Assembly (NCBI RefSeq): GCF_025336525.1
Contig: NZ_JAOCZP010000015.1
Coordinates: 42,236-106,235, forward strand
DNA length: 64,000 nucleotides
Reading direction: 5' to 3'
DNA from: Chelativorans salis
GTDB taxonomy: Bacteria > Pseudomonadota > Alphaproteobacteria > Rhizobiales > Rhizobiaceae
The position numbers and the translations under genes are program-made. Below the pieces are notes generated by a model. The model did not search any database. It was given only the letters and a program-made list of their open reading frames with translations, and had not been told where the DNA came from. This document shows, one piece after another, positions 9,760-18,832 of the stretch (its first letter is position 1; every line of letters begins with the position of its first letter).

Positions 9760-10224
9760 TTAAGCCGCGTTCGAAGCCGGCGCCTCTGCGAGGAACGTGT
9801 GAATAGCCGCGGCGTCCTTGGTGCCACGGATTTTTGCGGTCGTCTCCACGTCGCGCAGGACGCGTGCAATCCGCGACAGCGCCTTCAGGTGGTCGGCGCC
9901 GGCCCCTTCCGGCGCCAGAAGCAGGAACACCAGATCGACCGGCAGGTCGTCCAGCGCGTCGAAATCCACCGGGCTCTCCAGCCTGGCGAACACGCCGGTG
10001 ATTTCCTTGATGCCCGGCAGCTTGCCGTGCGGGATGGCGATGCCGTTGCCCACGCCGGTGGAGCCTAGCCGCTCGCGCTGCAAAATGGTGTCGAAGATCT
10101 CGCGCTCCGCAAGACCGGTCACCGCGGCCGCCTTTTCGGCGAGGAGCTGCAAGACCTGCTTCTTGGAATTCGCCTTCAAGGCCGGCATAACCGCCGAAAC
10201 CTCGATCAGATCGCTGAGATCCAT
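9760..10224 (-). CDS. ptsN: PTS IIA-like nitrogen regulatory protein PtsN
   Basis: EIIA-Ntr is the end acceptor of the nitrogen phosphotransfer system (PtsP-PtsO-PtsN), which controls potassium transport and other processes. The 154-residue protein has the phosphorylated histidine in GNGIAIPHGKL and the family ending HTFLAEAP. The start MDLSDLIE at 10224 is preferred to the ATG three codons upstream because GAGG lies 9 bases before it. It is the last gene of the rpoN-hpf-ptsN order. Confidence 0.95.
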   Translation of the reverse strand: MDLSDLIEVSAVMPALKANSKKQVLQLLAEKAAAVTGLAEREIFDTILQRERLGSTGVGNGIAIPHGKLPGIKEITGVFARLESPVDFDALDDLPVDLVFLLLAPEGAGADHLKALSRIARVLRDVETTAKIRGTKDAAAIHTFLAEAPASNAA

Positions 10225-10278
10225 TTTTTGCATCCTCTGCTTCGCTCACGCGCCTTCGGCCGATGGCCGTCGGAATGG

Positions 10279-10857
10279 CTAAGCGCTCGAGACCGCCGAA
10301 GGGTCGATCCAGCCGATATTGCCGTCCGCCCGGCGATAGACGATATTCACTTCGTTGCTTCCCGCATTGCGGAAAACGAAGACGGGGCTGTCCTTCATAT
10401 CGAGCTCGACAACGGCCGAAGCGACGGTCATGGATTTAAGTGGCAGCCGCGATTCGGCCACCACTGTGGGCGCATAGTCCTCGGGCAGTTCGTCCTCGTC
10501 CTCGCCGACCGCCGCTACCACGCGGTAGGCCATGTCGGCTGCGCCGTTGCCGCTCTGGGCTGTGCTGTGGGATTTTAACTTGCGCTTATAGCGGCGCAGC
10601 CTCTTTTCGATGCGCTCGGCCGCGCCGTCAAACGCAAGTTGCGGATCCTTCGCCTCGCCCGTGGCCTGCAGCACAGTGCCGGTGTCGAGATGGATGGTGC
10701 AGTCGGCCGAGAAGCCAGCACCCGATTTCTCGATGGTCACGCGGCCCGAGAAACCGCCGTCGAAATATTTATCCACCGCCTCGCCAATCCGCTCGTCGAT
10801 ACGGCTGTGAAAGGCGTCGCCGATGTCCATGTTTTTGCCGGAAATACGGAGGCTCAT
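10279..10857 (-). CDS. hpf: Ribosome hibernation-promoting factor, long form
   Basis: Long HPF dimerises 70S ribosomes into inactive 100S particles under starvation. The N-terminal S30AE/YfiA domain spans about residues 1-105 (MSLRISGKNMDIGDAFHSRIDERIGEAVDKYF...). A linker with an acidic EDEDELPED segment leads to a C-terminal dimerisation domain (about 130-190: MTVASAVVELDMKDSPVFVFRNAGSNEVNIVYRRADGNIGWIDP). The normal rhizobial neighbour rpoN is separated from it here by two inserted genes, but hpf has its own likely promoter. Confidence 0.96.
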   Translation of the reverse strand: MSLRISGKNMDIGDAFHSRIDERIGEAVDKYFDGGFSGRVTIEKSGAGFSADCTIHLDTGTVLQATGEAKDPQLAFDGAAERIEKRLRRYKRKLKSHSTAQSGNGAADMAYRVVAAVGEDEDELPEDYAPTVVAESRLPLKSMTVASAVVELDMKDSPVFVFRNAGSNEVNIVYRRADGNIGWIDPSAVSSA

Positions 10858-11033
10858 GTGAGAAGGGACCTTCCCCTGGTCAGAATTCCAACGATCGAGA
10901 GTTTATACCTGTGGCCTGCGCATACAAGGTTTCGCGACGGTAAAGTGTAACCCACGCGACCGCGCCCCGTCGTTTTTCAGCCGCCAGAGGGGAGGAACTC
11001 GCTTCCATCGCCCCGCTATCTCATGCGGGCGGG

Positions 11034-11062
11034 CTTCTAGTGACTTCGCCGGACCTTGTCAA
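11034..11062 (-). promoter_or_regulatory. Promoter candidate for hpf-ptsN
   Basis: On the minus strand a perfect -35 TTGACA (11062-11057) and a -10 TAGAAG (11039-11034) are 17 bases apart. Transcription would start near 11027 and give a leader of about 170 bases to hpf. It lies just beyond the GST stop codon, so hpf would not depend on transcription through the inserted genes. Confidence 0.5.
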
Positions 11063-11084
11063 TTGATGGGGATGCCTGGGCATC

Positions 11085-11756
11085 TCAGGCGCTCAGCGGC
11101 CAGGACAACCTGCCGTCGGCTTCCGCAATCTCTGCGACAACCCGCGCGACACTCGGTCGCTGGCCAACACGCCGATACCAGTCCGCAAGCGCGGGAAAAC
11201 CATCGAGACGCGGCCCGTTGGTCCGGACCGCATAATGCACGGTCGTGAAGATGCCGATATCCGCCGCGGTAAAGGCGCCGCAGAAATAGTTTCGGCCCCC
11301 AAGCTGCTCCGCCAGCCGCCTATAGTGACCGAGAATGCCCTTCTCGCCCCGCTGCCCCTCCTCCTGTCGCGCCTTCTGGTGTTCCGCGTCGGCCAACGGG
11401 GGTTCCGTCCGGTAAAGCAGCCGCCGCACGTCGGCAAACAGGATTTCGTCGGCATCCAGTTCGATCAGCCGGCAGCGCGCCTTTTCCTTCGGCTCTGCGG
11501 GATAAAGCGGCGGCTCGGGGTACGCATCCTCGAGATATTCGAGAATGACGGTCGAATCGAAGATTGTCAGATCCCCGTCGACGAGCACCGGCACCTGCCC
11601 CTTGGGGTTCGCGGCGAGGACCTCCGGACGCTTCGGCCGATAGCCCTCCGTCTGCGTAAACGCCACCTCCACACGCTCGAACTCGACACCCTTCTCATAA
11701 AGCGCAATTTCGACCTTGCGCGAAAAGAGGCTGAGAGGCCCCGAATAAAGCCGCAT
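11085..11756 (-). CDS. Glutathione S-transferase family protein
   Basis: A cytosolic GST of 223 residues. The N-terminal thioredoxin-like domain starts MRLYSGPLSLFSRKVEIALYEKG (Ser of the S-x-x-S/R active-site type, no CxxC), with the cis-proline in GQVPVLVDG and the glutathione-binding IFDSTVILEYLED. The C-terminal all-alpha domain contains FCGAFTAADIGIF. Substrate unknown. Start 11756 follows GGGAGA. It is one of two genes inserted between rpoN and hpf. Confidence 0.9.
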   Translation of the reverse strand: MRLYSGPLSLFSRKVEIALYEKGVEFERVEVAFTQTEGYRPKRPEVLAANPKGQVPVLVDGDLTIFDSTVILEYLEDAYPEPPLYPAEPKEKARCRLIELDADEILFADVRRLLYRTEPPLADAEHQKARQEEGQRGEKGILGHYRRLAEQLGGRNYFCGAFTAADIGIFTTVHYAVRTNGPRLDGFPALADWYRRVGQRPSVARVVAEIAEADGRLSWPLSA

Positions 11757-12148
11757 GCGTTTCTCCCGGAATGGTTCTAGGAGAGAACATTATGGGAACA
11801 TCTGATGCGAGGCAACGCGTTTTTGTAGATAAAGCTGCCGCCCCACTTCGGATGCTACCGCCGGTCCCTTTGATGCCGGCAGCGCACCATTTGCCTACAT
11901 TCGATGCGCATCTCCATTGCGGCGGTGGCTGCATCGGGTTGCTACCGCTTTCGGGGAACTGCGCATCTCATCTTGAGCTAGGCGTTGGCGACGAAGGGAT
12001 GCGTGTACTTCCGCTGAGGTTTTCGTGAAATAGAGCCATGAAACGCTGGCGTTGGGCTTGTGGCGCGGCATCGGGATCGCCATAGCCCCGCACCTCCGGT
12101 TTCACCGCGTTTTGTCGCGACGAGAACAATGCGCCGGAGGGAGTCCCA
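11757..12148. other. Intergenic region without recognisable gene
   Basis: This 392-base region separates the divergent GST and methyltransferase genes. Its short open frames on both strands have no recognisable family and poor codon use. It is less GC-rich than the flanks. No tRNA, integrase site or clean promoter was identified; GGAGGGAG at 12137-12144 is the ribosome-binding site of the methyltransferase. Confidence 0.5.
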
Positions 12149-13375
12149 ATGCCGCTGCCTATGCTCCGATGGTCCGCCGCGGAGAGCCGACAGACGGCCG
12201 AGCTTGGCGAGGCCATCAAATCAGCCTTGCTCAAGCAGCCGCAGTCGCCGGTTGCGACGATGATCGAAGGCAATATCGTACCGCGCGGCCAAGTCGAGCC
12301 AGCACTGCCTGCCGCCGTCATCGAAACGATGAAATTGTTCAAGCTGATCGAGCACGAGGGAGACCAGTTAGCGCCACGATTCCAGGGGAGGATGATCGGC
12401 CCGCATCTGGTCTTCTCGGACCTGCGCCAGTCCATGCGCGTTGTCCGCGCCTCGCAAGACCAAAACACCTATGTCGACCCGATGTGGGAGGGACCGGTCA
12501 TGTCCAACCTCCTCATCCGCGGCGAGGCCGGCGACGGTCTCGACATGGGTTGCGGGTGCGGCATCATAGCGCTCGCCATGTCCTCCTACTGCCGGCGCGT
12601 AACAGCCCTCGATATCAATCCCCGTGCTCTTATGCTTGCGCGTTTCAACGTCGCTCTGAACGGCGTCGAGAATGTCGAGGTTCTCGAATCGGATCTGTTC
12701 TCGGCCGTGCCGAACGCCGTCTTTGATCGAGTCGTTTTCAATGCGCCGGTCGGCATGGAGTTGCTCCCGCGGAACGCCCTCGAATCCGGCGAACAGATCC
12801 TGTTGCGGTTCTTTCACGAGCTCAGCGCCCATCTGAGTCCCGACGGCGTCGTACAGATGAACCTTTGCGTGAAGGACTGGAGCAGGGCGAGTTTCTTCAC
12901 GAACTTGCGGCTTTGGTTGGGAGAGAATGCCGACGAATATCAAGGTCTGTTTCTTGAGCTTTGGCGCGTGGAACGTGGCCTGAAGTTCCAGGTCCGGCGG
13001 CTCCTTTCGCCCTTTGTCTTCAACGGAAATCGCGGAAAGTTGCTCGCAATAAAACGAGGCCAACTTTTTCTGCAACGCAACAACCGGCCGGGCTTCCGGG
13101 ACTTTGCAACGCGATACAATGAATGGGCTCCTGTGATGGGGCCGGAATTCGGCGAATACTTCATACGATGGGCCATGGATTCGGAAGCGCTAACAGCAGG
13201 CCCATCCGTCGCCTTGCCAGCGACCGCCATTGAACGGGTCGACGAGGAAAGGTGGCCGCAGGCAGGCGGTCTCTTCAAAGCCTTCCTTGAAGAAGCACGT
13301 GGAGGCGAGCCATTTGCGCCGACCTTCCGACGACCAAGCCAAAACCAGTCTACACAGGCGGATTTCATGCCGTAG
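12149..13375 (+). CDS. Class I SAM-dependent methyltransferase, unknown substrate
   Basis: A 408-residue protein. The N-terminal 110 residues look like a helical/winged-helix segment. A methyltransferase core follows: motif I LDMGCGCGIIALA (131-143), the acidic ribose-binding ALDIN (153-157), ESDLF and FNAPVG (197-202). The last element stands where HemK/PrmC and RlmG-type enzymes have NPPY. The C-terminal 200 residues are unassigned. The strong ribosome-binding site GGAGGGAG and full length suggest a working gene. Codon use is less GC-biased than in neighbours, which fits acquisition. Substrate cannot be given. Confidence 0.8.
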   Translation: MPLPMLRWSAAESRQTAELGEAIKSALLKQPQSPVATMIEGNIVPRGQVEPALPAAVIETMKLFKLIEHEGDQLAPRFQGRMIGPHLVFSDLRQSMRVVRASQDQNTYVDPMWEGPVMSNLLIRGEAGDGLDMGCGCGIIALAMSSYCRRVTALDINPRALMLARFNVALNGVENVEVLESDLFSAVPNAVFDRVVFNAPVGMELLPRNALESGEQILLRFFHELSAHLSPDGVVQMNLCVKDWSRASFFTNLRLWLGENADEYQGLFLELWRVERGLKFQVRRLLSPFVFNGNRGKLLAIKRGQLFLQRNNRPGFRDFATRYNEWAPVMGPEFGEYFIRWAMDSEALTAGPSVALPATAIERVDEERWPQAGGLFKAFLEEARGGEPFAPTFRRPSQNQSTQADFMP

Positions 13376-13458
13376 CGAGCAAAAGCAATACAGTGGTTAG
13401 TCCTGCGGCTGTCCGCTTGCGAGCTGCCCAATCGACCCGCAAGGGCCGGTTTGGCTCA

Positions 13459-14931
13459 TCACGCCCCGATCCCCGCCAGCGCCTTCTTCTCCCGCCGCCG
13501 CTGCACCGATGAAGGAATATTCATCCCCTCCCGATACTTCGCCACCGTCCTGCGGGCCACGTCGATGCCGTCCTCGTGCAGAATGTCCATGATGGCATCG
13601 TCGGAAAGCACGTTCCCGGCGTCCTCCGCCTCTATCAGCCGGCGGATGCGCTCGCGCACCGCTTCGGCCGAGTGCGCCTCGCCCCCATCGGCGGCAGCAA
13701 GCGCGGCGGTAAAGAAATAGCGCAGTTCGAACAGGCCGCGCGGCGTCATCATGTATTTGTTGGCGGCCACGCGGCTCACCGTCGATTCGTGCATGCCGAT
13801 GGCCTCGGCCACCGTACGCAGTTTCAGGGGCCGCAGATGCCGCACCCCGTGCAACAGGAAGGCATCCTGTTGGCGCACGATCTCGCTTGCCACCTTCAGG
13901 ATGGTCTTAGCTCGCTGGTCGAGACTTCGCGCCAGCCAGTTGGCGCTTTGCAGGCAATCGGTGAGGAAGGCCTTGTCCTCCTTCCCGGCGCGCGCCGAGA
14001 CAGTGGCGAAATAGGTCTGGTCGACCAGCACCCGCGGCAGCGCATCCTGGTTCAGCTCCACCGCCCAGCCGCCGTCGGCCGCCGGTCGCACGGTCACGTC
14101 CGGCACCACCGGGTCCGCCGGCTCTGTCGTGAATGCGGTACCTGGCTTCGGGTCGAGCGCACGGATTTCTCCGAGCATCTCGATGAGGTCCTCCTCATCC
14201 ACGCCGCACAGCTGCTTCAGCGCATGGAAGTCGCGCTTGGCAAGCAGATCCAGATTGGCGACCAGGACTTCCATCGCCGGATCCAGCCGATTGCGCGCCT
14301 TGAGCTGCAGCGCCAGGCACTCGGCAAGGCTGCGGGCGAAAAGACCCGCGGGATCGAAGGTCTGGCAGGTCAGCAGAACACGCTCCAGAAGCTCAAGGTC
14401 CGCACCGGTGCGGGTGGCAATCTCGCCCATGTCCGCCGTCAGGTAGCCCGCCTCGTCCAACCCCTCGGCCAGTTCCAGCGCGAGGAGCAGCTCCGCCGGC
14501 GCTTCAAAGGAAAAGGCGATTTGCTCGCGCACGTGCTCGCGCAACGTCACCGGTGCGGCCGCCACCGCCTCCAGGTTCCAGTCACCACCGCTGGCGAGCC
14601 CGTTGCCGCTGGCAGAGCGCCACTGGGCTGAAAGGTCTGGGCCGATTGTTTCGCGCGTGCCGGGATCGTCGGGAAACACGTTCTCCAGCGAGCTGTCCAG
14701 CCGCTCGGCCATGGCTTCGGCCGTGTTCGGCGCGGCCGCGTCCTCCCGCGCCGGCGTCTCCGACCCCTCTCCATCCTCGCGCGCGAGCAGAGGATTGCGC
14801 TCGATCTCACCGGCGATGAATTGCTCCAGCTCGACATGCGTCAACTGCAGCAGCCGGATCGACTGCAGCAGTTGCGGTGTCATCACCAGCGACTGGCTCT
14901 GCCGTAGATTCAAACTGGGCGAAAGGGCCAT
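13459..14931 (-). CDS. rpoN: RNA polymerase sigma-54 factor
   Basis: Sigma-54 directs transcription of nitrogen, dicarboxylate and other genes with enhancer-binding activators. The 490 residues show the Gln/Leu-rich activator-interaction region (MALSPSLNLRQSQSLVMTPQLLQSIRLLQLTHVELEQFI), an acidic linker, the core-binding region and the C-terminal helix-turn-helix. The RpoN box ARRTVAKYRE is near residue 470. It stands downstream of lptB as in other rhizobia; hpf and ptsN follow only after an insertion of about 2.4 kb. Confidence 0.98.
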   Translation of the reverse strand: MALSPSLNLRQSQSLVMTPQLLQSIRLLQLTHVELEQFIAGEIERNPLLAREDGEGSETPAREDAAAPNTAEAMAERLDSSLENVFPDDPGTRETIGPDLSAQWRSASGNGLASGGDWNLEAVAAAPVTLREHVREQIAFSFEAPAELLLALELAEGLDEAGYLTADMGEIATRTGADLELLERVLLTCQTFDPAGLFARSLAECLALQLKARNRLDPAMEVLVANLDLLAKRDFHALKQLCGVDEEDLIEMLGEIRALDPKPGTAFTTEPADPVVPDVTVRPAADGGWAVELNQDALPRVLVDQTYFATVSARAGKEDKAFLTDCLQSANWLARSLDQRAKTILKVASEIVRQQDAFLLHGVRHLRPLKLRTVAEAIGMHESTVSRVAANKYMMTPRGLFELRYFFTAALAAADGGEAHSAEAVRERIRRLIEAEDAGNVLSDDAIMDILHEDGIDVARRTVAKYREGMNIPSSVQRRREKKALAGIGA

Positions 14932-14988
14932 TTTACTCTACCTGCCCGGTCTTCCGACAATCGCGGGCCCTTCCCGCAGCTGAATGCG

Positions 14989-15017
14989 ATAAAACTGGCC
15001 CGGGATTTGCTTGTCAA
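14989..15017 (-). promoter_or_regulatory. Promoter candidate for rpoN
   Basis: On the minus strand TTGACA (15017-15012) and TTTTAT (14994-14989) are separated by 17 bases. The element lies between the lptB stop and the rpoN start, so rpoN may be transcribed independently of the lpt genes. Confidence 0.55.
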
Positions 15018-15075
15018 GAAAAGACGGTGGCGCGCGATGCGGTAAATGCGCCCGCGGCGCCCCATTTAGCAGGAT

Positions 15076-15879
15076 TCAAAAGGTAAAGCTCTCACCGAGA
15101 TAGAGCCGCCGCACATCGGCATTGCCGACAATATCCTGCGGCCGCCCGTGGGTGAGCACCTGGCCGGCGTGGATGATATAGGCGCGGTCGATGAGCCCCA
15201 GAGTCTCGCGCACGTTATGGTCGGTGATAAGCACGCCGATGCCGCGTCCCGTCAGGTGCCGCACCAACTCCTGGATGTCGGTCACGGCGATGGGGTCGAT
15301 GCCGGCGAAGGGTTCGTCAAGCAGCATGAAGTTCGGCTTGCTGGCCAGCGCCCGGGCGATTTCCAGCCGCCGCCGCTCGCCGCCCGAAAGGGAGACGGAG
15401 GGCGCCTTGCGCAGGTGGCTGATGCGGAACTCCTCGAGAAGCGCGTCCAGCGTCCTCTCGCGTTCCTTGCGGCTTTTCTCCACCACTTCCAGGATGGCAC
15501 GGATGTTCTTCTCCACCGTCAGTCCGCGGAAGATCGAAGCCTCCTGCGGCAGATAGCCGATGCCCAGCCTTGCCCGCCGGTACATGGGCATGGAGGTCAC
15601 GTCGTAACCGTCGATGTGGATGGTGCCCTGGTCGACCGGCACCAGCCCCGTCACCATGTAGAAGCAGGTGGTCTTGCCGGCACCGTTCGGCCCCAGAAGG
15701 CCTACGGCCTCGCCTGCGCGCACGCCCAGCGATACGCCGCTGACCACCTGCCGGTTCTTATAGGCCTTGGTCAGGCCGCGCGCGATCAGTGTGCCTTTGT
15801 AGCGCTCCAGGCCGCTATCCTGCTGCGGTTCAAGGGAAAGCTTGGCGCTTTGGCGCTTGGAAAGTGAGGAGGCAGCCAC
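15076..15879 (-). CDS. lptB: LPS export ABC transporter ATP-binding protein LptB
   Basis: LptB is the ATPase of the LptBFG machine that extracts lipopolysaccharide from the inner membrane. The 267 residues show Walker A GLLGPNGAGKTT, Q-loop YLPQEASIF, signature SLSGGERRR, Walker B FMLLDEPFAGID and H-loop ITDHN. The start appears to be GTG 15879 after a weak ribosome-binding site. It is 7 bases downstream of lptA in a lptC-lptA-lptB operon. Confidence 0.97.
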   Translation of the reverse strand: MAASSLSKRQSAKLSLEPQQDSGLERYKGTLIARGLTKAYKNRQVVSGVSLGVRAGEAVGLLGPNGAGKTTCFYMVTGLVPVDQGTIHIDGYDVTSMPMYRRARLGIGYLPQEASIFRGLTVEKNIRAILEVVEKSRKERERTLDALLEEFRISHLRKAPSVSLSGGERRRLEIARALASKPNFMLLDEPFAGIDPIAVTDIQELVRHLTGRGIGVLITDHNVRETLGLIDRAYIIHAGQVLTHGRPQDIVGNADVRRLYLGESFTF

Positions 15880-15886
15880 GAAATAC

Positions 15887-16441
15887 CTATTGCCGGTTCT
15901 GCGAGTCGGGAGTGAGCAGCATCCGCACGCGTCCGGTCGAGCCTTCTTCCTTGCAGCTTTCCAACGTCGCCTGCCCCGTTGCCATCTGCACCGTCAGCTT
16001 GCAGCCGACGATGACGTTCTCTCCCTCCGACAGCACCACCTCCTTGCCCGAAAGCACCAGCACCTCGGTCTTCATGTCGAAGGTGCCGCGTTCGCCCGTC
16101 GCCACCTGGTTCTCGGATTTGACGTAGACCCCGCCTTCCACCTCCAACCGATCGATCTGCGCGCTGCCGGTGGTCGCCGAGCCGCCCTGGCGGTCGTAAT
16201 AGACCGTCATCCGAGCCGACTTGAGGAGCGTGGGCCCCTGCACGACTGAGACGTTGCCGATAAAGACTCCCTTGCTCTCGCTCTCGTCCACTTCGAAGCG
16301 GTCGCTTTCGATCTGGATCGGCTCGTCGCCGGAGAGCTTCAGCCCGGTAAGCTGGCCCTGCCTGTTGTCCTGCGCCAGGGCCGTGTTCGCCGCCGCGAGC
16401 GCCAGGCTCCCGGCCACAAGCAAATTGGAAATCCTATTCAT
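15887..16441 (-). CDS. lptA: LPS transport periplasmic protein LptA
   Basis: LptA forms the periplasmic beta-jellyroll bridge for lipopolysaccharide transport. A signal peptide (MNRISNLLVAGSLALAAANTALAQ) is followed by an OstA-like domain: GDEPIQIESDRFEVDESESKGVFIGNVSVVQGPTLLKSARMTVYYD. The 184-residue length is typical. Its ATG overlaps the end of lptC by 8 bases, so translation is coupled. Confidence 0.95.
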   Translation of the reverse strand: MNRISNLLVAGSLALAAANTALAQDNRQGQLTGLKLSGDEPIQIESDRFEVDESESKGVFIGNVSVVQGPTLLKSARMTVYYDRQGGSATTGSAQIDRLEVEGGVYVKSENQVATGERGTFDMKTEVLVLSGKEVVLSEGENVIVGCKLTVQMATGQATLESCKEEGSTGRVRMLLTPDSQNRQ

Positions 16442-17174
16442 TGCCGCTGCCCTCTCCGTCCCGTTCCTGTGCCGGCCGCATCGTCTCCGGATCAATCTCC
16501 ACGCGCACGCGATTCTCGAATACCAGCTTCTTGCCGCCGTTCGAAGCGTGCAGCGAATCGGCGTTGATGCGCATCCCGTCCATCTCGATCTCCACCGGCT
16601 TGTCCGTGGTGAGATCGTTGGAGGCGATATCTATTTCTGCCGACTGCAGCCGTGCAACGAACCCGGAGGTCGTCCTGAACGTAATCTCTGTATCGAGCGT
16701 CAGGCGGTCGTTCGCGCGGTCGAACGTGCCACGCGCCGCGCTGATCGTCGCCTCGTCGTCGGCGTCGATCGGCAGCGTGGCCTTGATCTCTTCCATCTTG
16801 ATAGGAGCGTCAGAGGTTCCGATCGCCTGCAGCGCCTTCGCAGCCGTCACCGTGTAGGGGCGGCGGTCGCTGGTAAAGCCGTCGAGCGTCGGGTTTTCGA
16901 TCACGAGATTGCCGTCTTCGATCGCCGTGGAGCCGAGGCCGATCGTGCTTCCGCCGACCGAGGGGAAGAAAGAATAGCCCAGGAACAGCACCGACACCAA
17001 CACCGCAACGACCGGAAGTGCGAACTTCAGCACCCGCACACGGCGCGAGTGGCGCGCGGCACTGGCGAAGACGTCCGCCCCGCGCTCCGCGCGCGCCACG
17101 ACATCCGAATCCCGCGTATGCAGGCCGGCGCGCGCGCTGTCCGTATTGGCCCCCGCCTTGCGGGCGTTGTCCAT
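16434..17174 (-). CDS. lptC: LPS export system protein LptC
   Basis: LptC is a single-pass inner-membrane protein that passes lipopolysaccharide from LptBFG to LptA. A membrane helix (about residues 48-68, LKFALPVVAVLVSVLFLGYSFF) precedes a periplasmic beta-jellyroll domain. The start MDNARKAGAN at 17174 is chosen because AGGAG stands 7 bases upstream; upstream in-frame TTG/ATG codons lack such a site. The resulting 246 residues fit alphaproteobacterial LptC. It heads the lptCAB operon. Confidence 0.92.
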   Translation of the reverse strand: MDNARKAGANTDSARAGLHTRDSDVVARAERGADVFASAARHSRRVRVLKFALPVVAVLVSVLFLGYSFFPSVGGSTIGLGSTAIEDGNLVIENPTLDGFTSDRRPYTVTAAKALQAIGTSDAPIKMEEIKATLPIDADDEATISAARGTFDRANDRLTLDTEITFRTTSGFVARLQSAEIDIASNDLTTDKPVEIEMDGMRINADSLHASNGGKKLVFENRVRVEIDPETMRPAQERDGEGSGNE

Positions 17175-17475
17175 CTGATCGCTCCTGACGGGAGAAAGGG
17201 GAGGCACCCTCATCTCGGCCGCGCGCTGCGTGACCGGCCGTGCCACGGCACCGTCCTTCGTCACGCGCTGCAGTCTCCACATAGGGTCCCTTGCCCGCTC
17301 GCCCACTACGGCGTTACACCGCAATATGGCTATTCTTGGGTTAACGTCAGGTACTTAACCCGCTGCTATGCAAGCTTAACCTTGATCGCGGGACGGTGAA
17401 ACTATGTAGCTCATAAGCGCGGCTTCGTCTAAAAGGCAAGCCCAGAGACCCTCTCACCCATCCAGCGAGGCCCCT
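17175..17475. other. Divergent intergenic region lptC/sppA
   Basis: About 300 bases between the divergent lptC and sppA genes. The lptC-side half keeps an open frame in phase with lptC, but only from TTG or poorly sited ATG starts. The half near sppA is more AT-rich and should hold both promoters, though no clean -35/-10 pair at standard spacing was found. No small gene is supported. Confidence 0.4.
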
Positions 17476-18447
17476 ATGTCCACCCGAGCCGACGATCTGA
17501 TCGACCGCCGCCGCCTCCGGCGCAAGCTCACCTTCTGGCGCGTGATCGCCTTTCTGATCATCGCCCTGGCGCTTGCCGCCTCCGTACAATGGATGTTCGG
17601 CGAGCATATCGGCACGGCGACCGCCCACATCGCTCAGGTGCGCATCGAGGGCACCATCACCGAGGACGACGAGCTTCTCGATCGGCTCGACCGCATCCGC
17701 GAGTCCACAACCGCGAAGGGGGTCATCCTCACCATCGATTCGCCCGGCGGCACGACCGCCGGCGGCGAGGCTATCTTCGAAGAGATTCGCCGCCTGGCCG
17801 AGGAGAAGCCGGTGGTCGCGCAGGTGGGCACCCTGGCCGCTTCCGCAGGATACATGATCGCCAGCGCGGCGGATCATATCGTCGTACGCCAGTCCTCCAT
17901 CGTCGGCTCCATCGGCGTCATCGTGCAGATCCCCAATGTTACCGGGCTGATGGACAATGTCGGCGTCACGGTGGAAGAGGTGAAGTCGTCGCCGCTCAAG
18001 GCCGAGCCCTCGCCCTTCAACCAGACGACGGAGGAGGAGCGCGCGATGCTGCGTGCCATGGTGCTCGACAGCTACGACTGGTTCATCGGGCTCGTCACGG
18101 ATCGTCGGCCGCTCTCGCGCAGCGAGGTGAAAGCGCTTGCCGACGGCTCGGTGTTCACTGGGCGCCAGGCACTCGAGCGCAAGCTGGTCGATGCGCTCGG
18201 CGGCGTGCGCGAGGCCAGGGAATGGCTTGTCGAAAGGGGTGTCGACGAGAATCTGAGCATCGTTGAGTGGAAGGCGGACTCTTCCGGCGGATCGCTGTTC
18301 CTGCCCGAGGTTACCGCCGCGTGGCTGGCCCGGGTGCTCGGCCTTCCGCACGAGCGTGGCATCTTGTCCTTCCTGGGTGCTGAACGCATCTTTCTTGACG
18401 GTCTGCTGTCGGTCTGGCAACCTGAAATGACCCACTTGCCGGATTGA
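17476..18447 (+). CDS. sppA: Signal peptide peptidase SppA
   Basis: SppA is a membrane-anchored serine protease that degrades released signal peptides. The 323-residue short form has one N-terminal membrane helix (about residues 22-40). The catalytic dyad is Ser123 in [10 protein letters not shown] and Lys175 in [33 protein letters not shown] and [17 protein letters not shown] are also family blocks. Start ATG 17476 follows GAGG. It is followed closely by ihfB. Confidence 0.95.
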   Translation: MSTRADDLIDRRRLRRKLTFWRVIAFLIIALALAASVQWMFGEHIGTATAHIAQVRIEGTITEDDELLDRLDRIRESTTAKGVILTIDSPGGTTAGGEAIFEEIRRLAEEKPVVAQVGTLAASAGYMIASAADHIVVRQSSIVGSIGVIVQIPNVTGLMDNVGVTVEEVKSSPLKAEPSPFNQTTEEERAMLRAMVLDSYDWFIGLVTDRRPLSRSEVKALADGSVFTGRQALERKLVDALGGVREAREWLVERGVDENLSIVEWKADSSGGSLFLPEVTAAWLARVLGLPHERGILSFLGAERIFLDGLLSVWQPEMTHLPD

Positions 18448-18503
18448 TATTACAGCAAAAATTGCAACAATCCCCAGGCAATCAAAGCGGCGGAAACGAA
18501 ATC

Positions 18504-18788
18504 ATGATCAAGTCTGAGCTCGTGCAGACCATCGCCAACCGCAACCCGCATCTGTTTCTGCGCGACGTGGAAAACATCGTGAATGCGATCTTTGAGGAGA
18601 TCACCGACGCCCTAGCGGAGGGCAACCGTGTCGAACTGCGCGGTTTTGGCGCCTTCTCGGTGAAAAACCGCCCTGCGCGCACGGGCCGCAACCCGCGCAC
18701 CGGCGAATCGGTCTATGTCGAGGAGAAGTGGGTTCCCTTCTTCAAGACGGGCAAGGAACTGCGCGAGCGGCTGAACGCGGAAGAGTAG
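18504..18788 (+). CDS. ihfB: Integration host factor subunit beta
   Basis: IHF-beta pairs with IHF-alpha to bend DNA at promoters, including sigma-54 promoters. The 94 residues show the HU/IHF fold: [21 protein letters not shown]-type arm [22 protein letters not shown] and [15 protein letters not shown]. The beta-subunit identity is supported by the Pro-Arg-rich arm and the ending. The start at 18504 begins the canonical MIKSEL N-terminus. Confidence 0.96.
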   Translation: MIKSELVQTIANRNPHLFLRDVENIVNAIFEEITDALAEGNRVELRGFGAFSVKNRPARTGRNPRTGESVYVEEKWVPFFKTGKELRERLNAEE

Positions 18789-18832
18789 CTCCTTTCCCTG
18801 GTGCCCATTTCCATGAAAAGGCGGGAGTCCGT

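Noticed and set aside
11771..12028. 85-codon open frame between the GST and the methyltransferase
   Set aside because: No family similarity, no ribosome-binding site at its start, and composition not typical of coding DNA here.
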